In this document: positions 11,408-21,484 of the stretch, piece after piece
Numbering within the stretch: the stretch's first letter is position 1
How the letters are laid out: each line of letters starts with the position of its first letter
Source of the DNA: Basidiobolus meristosporus CBS 931.73
Taxonomy: Eukaryota; Basidiobolomycota; Basidiobolomycetes; Basidiobolales; Basidiobolaceae
NCBI GenBank assembly: GCA_002104905.1
Contig: MCFE01000717.1
Location: forward strand, 1 to 42,412
Reading direction: 5' to 3'
DNA: 42,412 nt
Made by a program: the position numbers and the translations under genes
The notes under the pieces: model-generated
Database searches by the model: none
Told to the model about the DNA's origin: nothing
Seen by the model: the letters and a program-made list of their open reading frames with translations, nothing else

Positions 11408-12622
11408 TGATTAGTTTGGGGCTTGTTCTACAATGCAGAGGCTAATCAACAATAAACAACAACTTCCAGTATGCTAATACCAAAATAGTTTATTGGGAGT
11501 TTGATACCCTAATAGAAGATATAACTTTCACTAATTTCCTCAATCTTAGGCTCAAAATATGCTGTAGGCAGTGTTTATCACTTCTACAGCAGTGTTTGGA
11601 CCTTCTGTTGACTAATGGACTTATCTACTTTTAAAGTAACTTTTCCCTATTTGGAAGTCACTTTCATTTCTGAGAAAATATTTCCTAATATGGAAACCCT
11701 GAACTCCCCTTTAACCTAAAGGGGTATGCTGTAGAAGTCTCTAATGGGGTCTTTAGACCTAAACGGGTGTCTTTAGAGTATAGGGGCATCTTGTAATGGT
11801 CTCTAAAGTGGGCTTTACACCAAAGGGGTGCCTAAAGGGGCTTCTTTAGAGTAAAGGGGTTTCTTAAAGGGGGGTCTCTAAAGGGGTCTTTACACTAAAG
11901 GGGTGTCTAAAGGGGTGTCTTTAGAGTTAAGGGGTTTCTTAGAGGGGACCTTTCCAACAGGAGAGTGGTAGTTTCTTGTAGAACTTAGATTGGATTCTTG
12001 TGAGCTTTACAGTCTCTTTACTGATGTAGTACCAATCAAAGTCAGAATACTCAACAGTGCAAGTGATGCAGGGGAAGTCTTATAACCTTTAAACTTGTAA
12101 TTGTAGTGTGGAGATTCTGGAAAGAGAGGCTCTCCTTTATTTTTCAGCTTGGGAAGTCAAATATATGGAAATTTTGAAGGATCAAAGTTTTGGGCAATTG
12201 CACAAGCAATGCACGTGATACAAAGCTAAAATTTTGTAGTGGCACAGATTGGATATAGGCACAGCACCTGTGAAAATATCACGTGCTTGATTGGCTGGTT
12301 CAAAAGTAACATGCAATCAAAGTCACCACAGTATTCCTGGTAATAAGGCATAGTATATATTATAATTGGACTCTTTTGGTCATAACTCCTTAAGTATTGC
12401 TTTAAATGCGCTGTAATTTGAAACATGTTTTGGCTACTACGTGTTCTGTATGACATAATATTCTTGGGTGGATTGCTTGGCAGGGCCTGGAGCATTTGCT
12501 CTTCAAAGTTGTAAATTCTTGATCTTTCACCTGTGTGTTACATTAGCAAAAAGCAAAATAAAGAAATGAGTGCAATATTGGTTTAAAGATATTGTAGTAA
12601 TGGAATACTTTCCATTACTACA
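11408..12622 (-). repeat. LTR-like repeat A, minus orientation (probable solo LTR)
   Basis: About 1.2 kb. Read on the minus strand it starts TGTAGTAATGGAA and ends CTAATCA, the TG...CA ends of an LTR. The first 30 bases are a perfect-stem palindrome (GTAGTAATGGAA, four-base loop, TTCCATTACTAC). Near the middle (11,715-11,950) lies a degenerate minisatellite of CTAAAGGGG/GTCTTTAG units. Copies of the whole repeat lie at 13,099-14,284 and 23,356-24,008. The repeat interrupts unit X, and the uninterrupted sequence is present at about 22,637. No primer-binding site or internal retroelement region is attached, so I call it a solo LTR. An unclassified long repeat of another kind is the alternative. 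Confidence 0.6.
11715..11950. repeat. Degenerate CTAAAGGGG minisatellite in LTR A
   Basis: Irregular repeats of AAAGGGG, GTCTTTAG and TCTCTAAAG alternate every 15-25 bases. The mirror version (CCCCTTTAG, CTTTAGAG) is at about 13,785-13,975 in the opposite LTR copy. They may be regulatory repeats of the LTR. The 23.4-kb copy is cut off just before them. Confidence 0.6.
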
Positions 12623-13098
12623 CATCTGGCTACCTGACTTTTTTTCCACTTGTTTGGAGCTTTCAGCCTTGCTTGTAATGAGCTCTTAAGGAAGCTGTTG
12701 GTTTTTAGCTGTGGCACTCTTGTTCATGTTCCTTGTATAGTTTCTGCTATTCCTGAGCTACTTTCTTAGCATATTAGAGCTGACTCAAGATCTGTTTGCC
12801 TGCTTGAATCTAGGATGATACTCTTGGAACCAATCAAGCACATTTGGCCTGACCTTGAGCTCTTGATGGTCCATAGTATGCTGGCCTTATGGTGTTGCTG
12901 TGCTAGACTTCTGATAGCCCTTTGAATATCAGCCAACCCCTCATCATTGCACTCAACAGCTTGACAGATCTTGAGTGTTTTTTGATTTTTGGGCTTGGGT
13001 GTAATAGCTACAGTCTCTCCCTCCCATGATGTAGTAGAATTGTCTCTTGGCTTCATCTTCAGGCATTGTTATTGCGCTTCAAAGACTTTAAGGTGATC
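12623..13098. repeat. Unit X, second segment between two inverted LTRs
   Basis: Homologous to 22,637-23,110; landmarks TGGCTACCTGAC, CCATAGTATGCTGGCCTT and GCTTCAAAGACTTTA occur in the same order. It forms the spacer between two oppositely oriented LTR-like repeats, so the three together make a 2.9-kb inverted repeat. Confidence 0.7.
12766..13056 (-). pseudogene. Conserved unidentified frame of unit X
   Basis: A 96-codon minus-strand frame with KTLKICQAVECNDEGLADIQ and HKASILW. The copy at 22,947-22,579 has KTLKIS upstream, RKASILWDYQELKAKQNRLD and IILDSDKLTDFGL, matching SIILDSSRQTDLESAL here. Conservation at the peptide level in two diverged copies shows that unit X encoded a protein on this strand. 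It is polar, likely helical, and I recognise no family. It may be an accessory protein of a CACTA element. Confidence 0.45.
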
Positions 13099-14284
13099 TG
13101 TAGTAATGGAATACTTTCCATTACTACAATATCTCAAAACCAATATTGCACTCATTTCTTTATTTTGCTTTTGCTATTGCAACACACAGGTGAAAGCTCA
13201 ACCATTTACAACTTTGAAGGACAAATATTCCAGACCCTAAGAAGCAATCCACCCAACAATATTATGTCATACAGAACACGCAGTAGCCAACACATTTTTC
13301 AAATTACAGCACACTTGAAGCAGTACTTAAGGAGCTATGACTAAAAGAGTCCAATTATAATATATACTATGCCTTATTGCCAGGATTACTATGGTGACTT
13401 TGATTGCATATAACTTTTGAACCAGCCAATCAAATCATGTGAAATTGTTCCAGGTGCTGCGCCTATGTCTTATCCACGCCACTGCAAGATTTTAGTTTTA
13501 TATCATGTGTATTACCTGCACAACTATCCAAAAACTTGGATCCTTCAGAAATTTCATGTATATGACTTCCCCAGCTGAAAAATAAAAAGAGAGCCTCTCT
13601 TTCCAGAATCTCCACACTACAATTACACGTTTAAAGGCTATAGAACTTCCCCTGCATCACTTGCACTGTTGAGTATTCTGACTTTGATTGGTACTACATC
13701 AGTAAAGAGGCTGCAAAGCTCACAAGAATCCAATCTAAGTTCTACATGAAACTACCACTTTTCTGTTGGAAAAGTCTGCTCTAAGAAACCCCTTTTCTCT
13801 GAAGACACCCCTTTAGAGTCCCTATTAAGAAACCCCCTTACGCTAAAGATGTCCCTTTAGGCACCCCTTTAGTGTAAAGTCCACTTTAGAGACCACTACA
13901 AGAAGACCCTTTACTCCAAAGACACCCCTCCAGGTCTAAAGACCCCTTTAGGGACTTTTACAACACACCCCTTCAGGTTAATGGGGAGCTCAGAACTTCC
14001 ATATTGGGAACTATTATCTCAGAAAGAAAAATGAGTTCCAAATAGGGAGAAGTTTCTGTCAAAGTAAATAAGCCCATTGGTTGACAGAAGGTCAGAACAC
14101 TGCTGTAGCAGTGAGAAGCACTGCCTATAATGTATTTTGAGCCTAAGATTGAGGATATTAGTGAAAGTTAAATCTTCTATCAGTATATCAAACTTCCAAT
14201 AAACTATTTCAGTAATAGCATAATGGATGTTGTTGTATATTGTTGATTAGCATCTACATTGTGGAACAAGCCTCAAACTAATCA
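13099..14284 (+). repeat. LTR-like repeat B, plus orientation
   Basis: Inverted copy of the repeat at 11,408-12,622. It begins TGTAGTAATGGAATACTTTC and ends CAAACTAATCA. Shared landmarks include GTCATACAGAACACGCAGTA near 13,265, a block with GCACTGTTGAGTATTCTGAC near 13,665 and CCCTTTAG repeats at 13,785-13,975. The left flank is unit X. The right flank is the start of a TIR element (GACTTGTTCC at 14,288). The five bases on each side do not match, so no target duplication is visible. Confidence 0.6.
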
Positions 14285-14286
14285 TA

Positions 14287-14525
14287 AGACTTGTTCCATT
14301 GTACCGTGCCAGGGTGCGCGGCACAATCCACAGCTGTAAAGAACAATTGGGCGCAATATTATAGCTACCAGAAGGCAGGATTGTTCTTGGACAATTTTGC
14401 ACTGTGTGGGATGATCTCGCACACTATGGCACAATCTGACATGATGAGGTTGGCACGGATGATTGCGCCAACTTGTAATGTTTGCATCATGTGCACAATT
14501 GGATACCGCTATCATGACAGGTAAA
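14287..14525 (+). mobile_element. Terminal fragment of a GACTTGTTCC TIR element
   Basis: Begins GACTTGTTCCATTGTACCGT, sharing GACTTGTTCC(A/G)TTG with the ends of the palindromic elements at 17,173, 19,376 and 24,166. The following 200 bases carry GTGCC/GGCAC subterminal motifs and CACACTATGGCACAATCTG, like the palindromes. Unlike them it is CpG-rich, so it appears younger or spared from CpG loss. It could be the left end of a larger element whose right end is at 19,117, or only a stray end. Confidence 0.5.
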
Positions 14526-15029
14526 ATCCGGTATTTGGATATGTTTCTTTAATGTAAATGGAAATAAATGTGTATCACACTATAAACTACACTGATACTT
14601 ACCATGTTGGTAACCCTCACTCCAATTGGATGGTATCTCAGTGGTAAGTTGGTCCAAAAGTATCCTGAAGCTGGCAGCCCCCAATTGGCTCATTGACTAC
14701 TGAAAAAGCTACTTGATTTGCCATCAAATATCCCATTTTGCCCATTGAGCAAGTAAATCCCTGATCCTAGTGACTGGACAAGGTGTCATAGCTAGCATGC
14801 AAGCAATTGTGTAGGTGCAAAACAGATCCAATAGCTGCACTGGTATTACAGATGATGTATATGTATGCAGGGTGTTTATTTATAGGGGTTCTGTCTCAAA
14901 TGTGAGACAACCTTGATATTACTTATATCAAAAATTTGATGATCACTGATTTGCAATGGCTCAATTTGGATTGCAAAAAAATAGGGTTGTTGGGATCATT
15001 ACAAATGTGAGCGATTCAAAGCAATTGCA
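14526..15029. other. Non-coding stretch, nothing recognised
   Basis: AT-rich DNA between the TIR fragment and the 194-codon minus-strand frame. I see no long frame, repeat pair or RNA gene here. Confidence 0.5.
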
Positions 15030-15614
15030 TCATCTTCTCCTGGGTTTTTTTCTCACAGGGATTACTACTGAAGCATTTGGTAGTGACTCACTTTGCACAC
15101 CTATACTACTTCCTGGCTGACTATCATCTTGGCTACTTGTATATTTGTAGTCAGTATTTTGCCTCCTGGTTGATGAGTGCAATGCTGCAGCTTGGCCGTG
15201 CTGAATTGCTCCAACTGAGCCAACTGAACCGGCCTGTAGTGCCACACACTGACGTGTTCTTTTACTTGCCAAGGGCTCCAGTGGCTGAGGCACTTCAATT
15301 TGGTCATCATCAGTCAGTTCACCAGAAGTAACTTGCTGATGGTCAGGCAAAATGGCACGCACAGGCGCGCCTTGACACATTGAGATGGCCCTTGGCTGAG
15401 TTTGATGTGATGCTGCATGTTGACGTGACTTGGTCCGCTCCAATGGACTCGTCTCTAAATGAGCAGTTTGGCAAGTTCTTGTAGTTTTGCTCTGAAGCAC
15501 GCACATTGACTCAATGCGGGGTGTTCTAGTAAAGGGTGTTGGCATGGTCTGGACTGACGTGCGCCGGCACACTGTGGTAGGGTAAATATACCTCCCACAG
15601 ACAAGTTTATTCAT
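15030..15614 (-). CDS. Hypothetical basic protein in a mobile-element region
   Basis: A 194-codon minus-strand frame, the longest intact frame in the left 18 kb. The first Met is at 15,614. The Met of MPTPFTRTPRIES is an equally likely start. Composition is rich in Ser, Thr, Gln and Arg, with an acidic patch (SGELTDDDQIEVPQP) and a basic C-terminus ending VRKKPRRR, which could be a nuclear localisation signal. No catalytic motif is visible. It keeps CpG-containing codons, unlike its surroundings, so it belongs to a younger insertion. It could be an accessory protein of the TIR element that may span 14,287-19,117, or a chance open frame. Confidence 0.35.
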   Translation of the reverse strand: MNKLVCGRYIYPTTVCRRTSVQTMPTPFTRTPRIESMCVLQSKTTRTCQTAHLETSPLERTKSRQHAASHQTQPRAISMCQGAPVRAILPDHQQVTSGELTDDDQIEVPQPLEPLASKRTRQCVALQAGSVGSVGAIQHGQAAALHSSTRRQNTDYKYTSSQDDSQPGSSIGVQSESLPNASVVIPVRKKPRRR

Positions 15615-15779
15615 ATAGTCATTATGATATACTTATCCATATTTTATCTTATCAATATTATCCCATTCTTCTTTTGCCCATATTATCAGTATTATCCCCA
15701 TATGATGTTTACCCTGATTAGTTATTAGCATTAGTTATCCCAGATGTTATTCAGCTTTGTGATCAGTAGATGTATCTAT

Positions 15780-17172
15780 ATAAGGCAAGTACCTGCGTCA
15801 GTACCCGTGACACATGTCCTAGGTCTGTGTTACCATCCCTACCATTTCAGTACCATATATGGTATTTCTATGTTGCACAGGTTTCAGACTACTGATTCCT
15901 GATTGGTTGAGAGTGCTGTGCCTTTTAGAACCTTCCAGGACATTCTTGGCATATTTTTGGCTCATAGTGATGTCTTCAAGAATTCCACTGATACCTAGAA
16001 TTTTCTAGAACCTTGTCATTAGTAATCACTTGGCAATCAGGAAAAGTTTTTAAGGGAAAGCAATCCCTCATCAATAAATCATCCCTTCTATCAGTAACAC
16101 TTCTCCCTTATTGATTAGCAGTTGATCACTGCACCTGCCTTCAACAGTACATCTCAGACCTGCCATCAAGGAGCTTTTCAAGGTAGTGCACAAGACACAC
16201 AGAGGCCTTTGGAGACACTTGGAGCACCTAGGAAGCTAGAGAAGCAGGAGCTTTTACCATAGAGACATACTGACAAAGACACCAGCAGTTTAGACCCAGA
16301 GGTTATTGCACCCATCAGACACCTCACACACCTTGAGTTGTGTAGCTTCTCCCAGGAGTACCTCTACACCACCACAGCGCTGTGGTTGCAAGAGATGGTA
16401 GGGAATCCAGCAAGGCATGCTAGCGCAATCTGGACAATGTTGCTTGCGTTCTGTATTCTTCCTCCTGAAGCTCACCATCTGATTCCTCAAGGTATTCACT
16501 TACCCTCTGTCTGATACTTTAGAGCTGTTGCCTGGATGAGTCCTGTGTATATTGCTCTCGGAAGCCACTTAGCTCTACTAATATATCACGTAGTACATTA
16601 GTCATTTGAGGCAAAAACTCATTCAAATCTCTTTGGTTCCCAAAGTTGAGGCACAAACGGACGCGTCCAGCCCGTACTGCGCAAATTACGCGCGAAATTG
16701 TTCCCGCGCAGCCTCTTCTTCAAATCACCTCACTCTCAGCTCATTCTTGATTTCAAAACTTGTCTTGTTATATATCTTTTTACATACATTGGCTGGCATC
16801 TTGATGTAGAACTCATGCCACAGCTTTCTACTCAAATTCTTCCATCTTTGTTGACTCTCTGAGGTATCTAGTTCTGCTAGATTAATCAGTAGTGCCCAAA
16901 TATCTGTATGAAGGCTCATCATAGACACTTGGCCCATACTAAAATCACTTGGCAAGAACTCAAACGGATCCAACATTGACTTTTCCGGTCTGGACCGCGC
17001 TAGTGAGCTGGGGGATGGGTTTTGTCTGGGTTGTACTAAAGATGAGTTGAGGCTTGGTATGGGGACCATAGCAACGGATTTGGATACTTATACAGCAGTA
17101 TATTGGCATCAACCTGGTCTTATATGAAATATATCTGAAAACTAATGTGATTGTTGAATTTTCCATATATTA
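15780..17172. repeat. Retroelement-like segment with decayed frames
   Basis: The first part (15,870-16,470) is homologous in inverted orientation to 3,040-3,560. On the plus strand, 16,299-16,510 reads open as IAPIRHLTHLELCSFSQEYL up to QGIHLPS and then a stop. On the minus strand, 17,069-16,725 is a 114-codon frame with QQRWKNLSRKLWHEFYIKM. I cannot tell which strand was coding and recognise no domain. CpG is frequent around 16,370-16,700 and 16,970-17,060, in contrast with the rest of the left compartment. The stretch at 15,615-15,779 is AT-rich with TATTATC/TTATCA repetition and no gene. Confidence 0.4.
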
Positions 17173-17901
17173 GACTTGTTCCGTTGGATAGTGCCACATT
17201 GAGCCATGAGTGCCAAATGATGCCATAGTGTGCCAGAGAGGCCAATTGAGCCTCTACCTGGCCACAGAGTGTGAAACATAGCTCTGCATCTTCCTGCAAA
17301 GCAGCCCCTGTGTTTCACCCATTGCGCAGGAGAAAATCCATTTTTTGACCTTTTTGTGGATCAATGTAGCTCAGGATGTGTAGGAGCACAGGAGAACTGA
17401 AGATATGCATCTGGTACTCAATACCCATGGCACTCTGAATCTAGCTCTTGTAGCTTGTATCATGTCACAAAAATGAATGGCACTATCTTGGTCCACTGGT
17501 ACTATCTGGCACTATATTTAAATATTAGCCCTAAAGTAAGATCTATGCCAATCACTTATAGTGCCAGATAGTACTAGTGGACCAAGATAGTGCCATTCAT
17601 TTTTGTGACATGATACAAGCTACAGGAGCTAGATTCAGAGTGCCATAGATATTGAGTACCAGATGCCTATCTTCAATCTGCTTGTGCTCTAACACATCCT
17701 GCACAACATTGATCCAAAAAAAAGGTCAAAAAATGGATTTTCTCCAACACAATGGGTGAAACACAGGGGCTGCTTTGCATGAAGATGCGGAGCTATGTTT
17801 CACACTCTGTGGCCAGGTAGAGGCTCAGTTGGCCTCTCTGGCACACTATGGCATCATTTGGCACACATGGTTCAATGTGGCACTATCCAACGGAACAAGT
17901 C
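17173..17901. mobile_element. Palindromic TA-target element, copy 1
   Basis: A 729-bp foldback with arms of about 340 bases (17,173-17,512 and 17,561-17,901) around a 48-base loop. The ends read GACTTGTTCCGTTGGATAGT and, on the right, ACTATCCAACGGAACAAGTC, each flanked by TA. Inside each arm TAGTGCC/GGCACTA occurs several times, a likely transposase-binding repeat. The loop is in the opposite orientation to the loops of copies 2 and 3. It has no coding frame. Such a structure fits a non-autonomous MITE. Confidence 0.85.
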
Positions 17902-18051
17902 TATTGTTTGCGGATGATTTTTGCAACATAAAGATGGGATACATGGCAATTGATGGAGATTTAACCATAATGTATTAAAAATCAGATAAACAACGCAGAT
18001 TGCACCAAATCAATTCAAACCATCTCCATACAATTATCCATCAATTTTAAT

Positions 18052-18825
18052 ATGACCTACTCATCTGAATGGTCTTTTCTCATCAATCCCATCACTACCA
18101 CTGGATTTCCTTTTGACACACCAGAGGAGATCTATTCCAAGTACTGTGGACCATCAACCCCAATCTACTCAAGGAGATCCCTTGTTAAGCTTCTCTGCTA
18201 TTACAAGAACTAGTGCCCTACAAGGTTTCATCCCACCATCCATGGCAACAAAAGTCCTAGAAGCTTTCATTCCCAGCTGACAGCAATGGAGAACCACCTT
18301 GCAGAGGGTATGAATGCCTTAGAGCAAGCTTGGAATACTAGGTTCAGAAGCTCCAGTAGACTTCCATATCCCTGAGTGTTCAGCAACAGGTTCCATATCA
18401 GGAGTATTTTGGATACCTTCCCAGTGAGGATTAACAGACCTTCTAGAGGGCAGTGGCACTTTTATTCTGGCAAGTACAAGGCACACTGTGTGAAGTTTCA
18501 AGCACTGTCTGACATTGAGGGTAACATCATCTGGTTTAGTGGGCCATTTACTGGAAGTAGGCATGACAAAGCACTCTGGGTAGAAAATCATCCTGAATTC
18601 AGTAGAGGGGAGAAATATATGGCAGACTTAGCCTATATAGGAGAGGAATGTCAGAGATTAGGATGTATTACAGCTTATAGGAAGCCAAGGAATGGTGTGC
18701 TTAGCAGGAAGCAGAAGCTCTACAATGAGATATTTAATCATTTCAGAGTAAGGGTAGAGCACACACTTGGATATCTGAAGAGATTCAGCATATTGGCAGG
18801 TAAATACAGAGGAAAGTATATATAG
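18052..18825 (+). pseudogene. PIF/Harbinger-like DDE transposase, two in-frame stops
   Basis: One continuous frame from an ATG at 18,052 to a stop after 18,822 is broken only by TAG at 18,211 and TGA at 18,373. The readable core begins ILDTFPVRINRPS, then YSGKYKAHCVKFQALSD, GNIIWFSGPFTGSRHD, MADLAYIGEECQRLG, KPRNGVLSRKQKLYNE and FRVRVEHTLGYLKRFSIL. This is the order of the DDE_Tnp_4 superfamily used by Harbinger and IS5-like transposases. The candidate triad is the Asp in ILDTF, the Asp in YMADLAYIG and the Glu in VRVEH. It lies between the palindrome at 17,173-17,901 and a matching right end at 19,117, so it is a candidate source enzyme for the palindrome family. Harbinger elements usually duplicate three bases rather than TA, so that link is unproved. 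Confidence 0.85.
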
Positions 18826-19019
18826 GAGAAAACAGCAGAATAGGTAAAATAGTTAAGATACTTATTAATGCACAGTAGGTTCATACAAGAAGACATCCAC
18901 TGAGAGAAATGTGTCTGGAGCATTATGAAGAGTAAATAAAGCAAGGAAAGCACTATTCTGAGCAACATAAGTAAGATTGAGTAAGATTACCAGTAACTGT
19001 ATCATACCACTGGCATCAT

Positions 19020-19117
19020 GGTAGAAATTATAGTGCCAGATAGTGCCGTAGAGTGCCAGATCAATCCGGCACCATAAACAGGCTGGCACTATGTGGCACT
19101 ATCCAACAGAACAAGTC
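19020..19117. mobile_element. Right terminal fragment of a GACTTGTTC TIR element
   Basis: Ends GGCACTATCCAACAGAACAAGTC followed by TA, matching the right ends of the palindromes. Just inside are TAGTGCCAGATAGTGCC and AGTGCCAGATCAATCCGGCA. Unit X resumes immediately outside at 19,118. It could close an element starting at 17,173 (containing the transposase) or one starting at 14,287. Both left ends share its first bases. Confidence 0.6.
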
Positions 19118-19375
19118 TATAATATCACACAACAGATCCTCTAGTGTTACATTAGGAATTGGCTGAATTAATGGCTGTGTCATTGAGATATTTGAGTTCC
19201 TGCTTTGCAGCCTAAATACTATATTTTCTACCAGTGATATTGTTTGCTCTACACATATTATCCACTCATCCTGTGTCTGGACTATTTCCTGATTTCTCTG
19301 GGCATCACTTCTATTTTATTAGCCACTGCACCTAATTGACTCATTGATACTTTTGTATAAGCTGACAACATACTA
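19118..19375. repeat. Unit X, third segment, interrupted by palindrome copy 2
   Basis: Homologous to 23,110-23,330 and to 5,690-5,840. Landmarks include TTGAGTTCCTGCTTTGCAGC and CCACTCATCCTGT(A/G)TCTG. The unit stops at the TA of the palindromic element and continues at 20,108 (TACTTGCTAATATTGGCAGT). Confidence 0.65.
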
Positions 19376-20107
19376 GACTTGTCATGTTGGATAGTGCCAC
19401 ATTGAGCCATGAGTGCCAAATGATGCCATAGTGTGCCAGAGAGGCCAAGTGAGCCTCTACCTGGCCACAGAGTGTGAAACATAGCTCTGCATCTTCATGT
19501 AAAGCAGCCCCTGTGTTTCACCCATTGCGCAGGAGAAAATCCATTTTTTGACCTTTGTTTGTGGATCAATGTAGCTCAGGATGCGTAAGAGCACAGGAGA
19601 ACTGAAGACATGCATCTGGTACTCAATACCCATGGCACTCTGAATCTAGCTCCTGTAGCTTGTATCATGTCACAAAAATGAATAGCACTATTGTGGTCCA
19701 CTGGTACTATCTGGCACTCTAAGTGCTTTGTATAGATCTTACTTTAGGGCTAATATCTAAATATAGTGCCAGAGAGTACCAGTGGACCACAATAGTGCCA
19801 TTCATTTTTGTGACATGATACAAGCTACAGGAGCTAGATTCAGAGTGCCATGGGTATTGAGTACCAGATGTATATCTTCAGTTCTCCTGTGCTCTTACAC
19901 ATCCTGAGCTACATTGATCCACAAAAAAAGGTCAAAAAATGAATTTTCTCCTGCGGAATGGGTGAAACACCGGGGCTGCTTTACATGAAGATGCAGAGCT
20001 ATGTTTCACACTCTGTGGTCAAGTATAGGCTCACTTGGCCTCTCTGGCACACTATGGCATCATTTGGCACTCATGGCACAATGTGGGACTATCCAACAGA
20101 ACAAGTC
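19376..20107. mobile_element. Palindromic TA-target element, copy 2
   Basis: 732 bp, with ends GACTTGTCATGTTGGATAGT and ACTATCCAACAGAACAAGTC, flanked by TA on both sides (19,374-19,375 and 20,108-20,109). The arms are each about 340 bases and closely match copy 1. The loop reads in the opposite orientation to copy 1. It is inserted in unit X; the uninterrupted sequence can be read near 5,838-5,860 (AAGCTGACAATACAGTTGCT). This pins the target as TA with no other change. Confidence 0.9.
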
Positions 20108-21289
20108 TACTTGCTAATATTGGCAGTGGTAATGTTATGTAGGTCATTTGCTGGTCTCCAACCAAAGGTACTGTATTTGCTACATGCTCATCTGCTGGAT
20201 CATTATGATAAGCTTGAGGCTCCTCAGAGGTTCTTGGTTGCCTTCTTGACTGAGAGTGTGAGATTTCTTTTCATAACCCTAGAGAGGCATGCTGTCAACA
20301 TAGCCTTTTCTAGTTGTAGCCCTGCTTGTTGCACCAAATGTCATTGCAAGCTGTTATTGAGCCAATCCTTTGCAGCTGTTAGCAGTGCTACCTGTTTGGG
20401 AACCAGATTACTTTGCATTATTTTGTGGTGGTAAGCATAAGGAAGGGAGCAAACCAAATGGGAAATTGAATATGTTTATTTCTGCAAGCAGTGCCACTAC
20501 TTTATTTATACTGCTTACTCTGGTAGGTCATCACCAAGTCTTGCATTCAGGTAGGTGTGATATCTCATATACAAGTCTGTATTTTGTTGACATGAGTATT
20601 GGCAAAAAAGTGAAATTGTGGCATTATATTAGTTATTATTAGTCTGTCTGTCTGTAGTCAATACTACTTTGACTCAACCCCATAAGAAATGGGAAAAACA
20701 ACCAAGTGGCTATTGCAAATAGGTACTCAATGATGAACCATGCAGACAGCATAAAAAATATTACTTGAATCATGGCCAGTGTATTGCCATAAAAGTTGCA
20801 TATTAGCATTCATCAGTCACTTCTGCACTAACAATACTTTGCTGACCACTTGACATCTGTGTAATAGCACCAAGCCATACTTATGACCTTGCACAATCCA
20901 ATTTGGGAGAGTTTGTGCTGCCTTTTGGCTCACCTCAGCAATTGGAATATAGGCTGTAGAGCAATAGCCCTGAAGAAGAAGGCTTATTGCTGTATGGTGA
21001 GCCTATCTCCCCTTACAACAGCACTCTGTGTGAGCCCAGCAAAATTGCAGTACACAAAGCAATAGCACCCATGGAATAATCCCAAGAACACTCTACAGAG
21101 TCAAGTGTGCTAAGTAATCTATGTTCTGTTTAATGATGCAATGCTGTTGTTAGATTAGTGGTGTACCTCTACCAATAGCAGTAGTGGGGCATTGAGGTTT
21201 AACTGCTACTTCTTGCCAAAATTGCTTGGGGATGCAGCTCACCATGTAATTGATAGAAGCAAAAACTTTCATGTAGCTGGCTGCATATG
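20108..21289. repeat. Unit X, fourth segment
   Basis: Homologous to 5,860-6,990 in the same orientation. Landmarks are GCCCTGCTTGTTGCACC near 20,318 (compare 6,056), GACTCAACCCCATAAG near 20,672 and CCTTGCACAATCCAATTTGG near 20,886 (compare 6,623). No intact frame is present. The plus-strand frames listed here by length are chance frames in decayed repeat DNA. Confidence 0.6.
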
Positions 21290-21484
21290 ACCCAGAGGCT
21301 GATCTGATACCAGCATATGTTAGCAGCTGCATGCCATTCACATCAGCAAATGCCACCATTCCAAGGTGTTCAGCTTGTCAGAAATCCACCACCATAAGAG
21401 GAAAATATTGCTTGCACTCCAGATATATTCCAGTACCACTGCATCTAGAAAAACTCATACAGTCTGACAAATATTGTGAAGCTA
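21290..21484 (+). pseudogene. Tnp2 transposase N-terminal fragment, copy 3
   Basis: The plus-strand frame reads DPEADLIPAYVSSC, MPFTSANATIPRCSACQKST and SRYIPVPLHLEKLIQSDKYC, clearly homologous to copy 1 at 4.3-4.5 kb (NPDTVLIPTSINSC, ATIARCPTCQEST, RYTPVIPHLKKLMQSNKC). Both Cys of the zinc-binding pair are present. It is cut at about 21,484, where it joins the start of the next unit X at TATAAACCCTAT. The same join exists at about 10,032, so this is an inherited internal deletion and not a random break. Confidence 0.75.

Noticed and set aside
12593-12622. Hairpin GTAGTAATGGAA-loop-TTCCATTACTAC as a Helitron 3' end or a terminator
   Set aside because: The hairpin is the very end of an LTR-like repeat at two sites, with no CTRR-type end after it, no Rep/helicase sequence and a TG...CA structure that fits an LTR better.
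11750-13975. CCCTTTAG/CTAAAGGGG repeats as telomere-like sequence
   Set aside because: The units are irregular, are not TTAGGG, and lie inside a dispersed LTR-like repeat that occurs three times.
14287-19117. A single 4.8-kb autonomous TIR element spanning the transposase and the 15-kb frame
   Set aside because: The ends match over their first bases and unit X lies outside both, but the left flank is not a clean TA and an internal palindrome offers a second left end at 17,173. I kept it only as an alternative.
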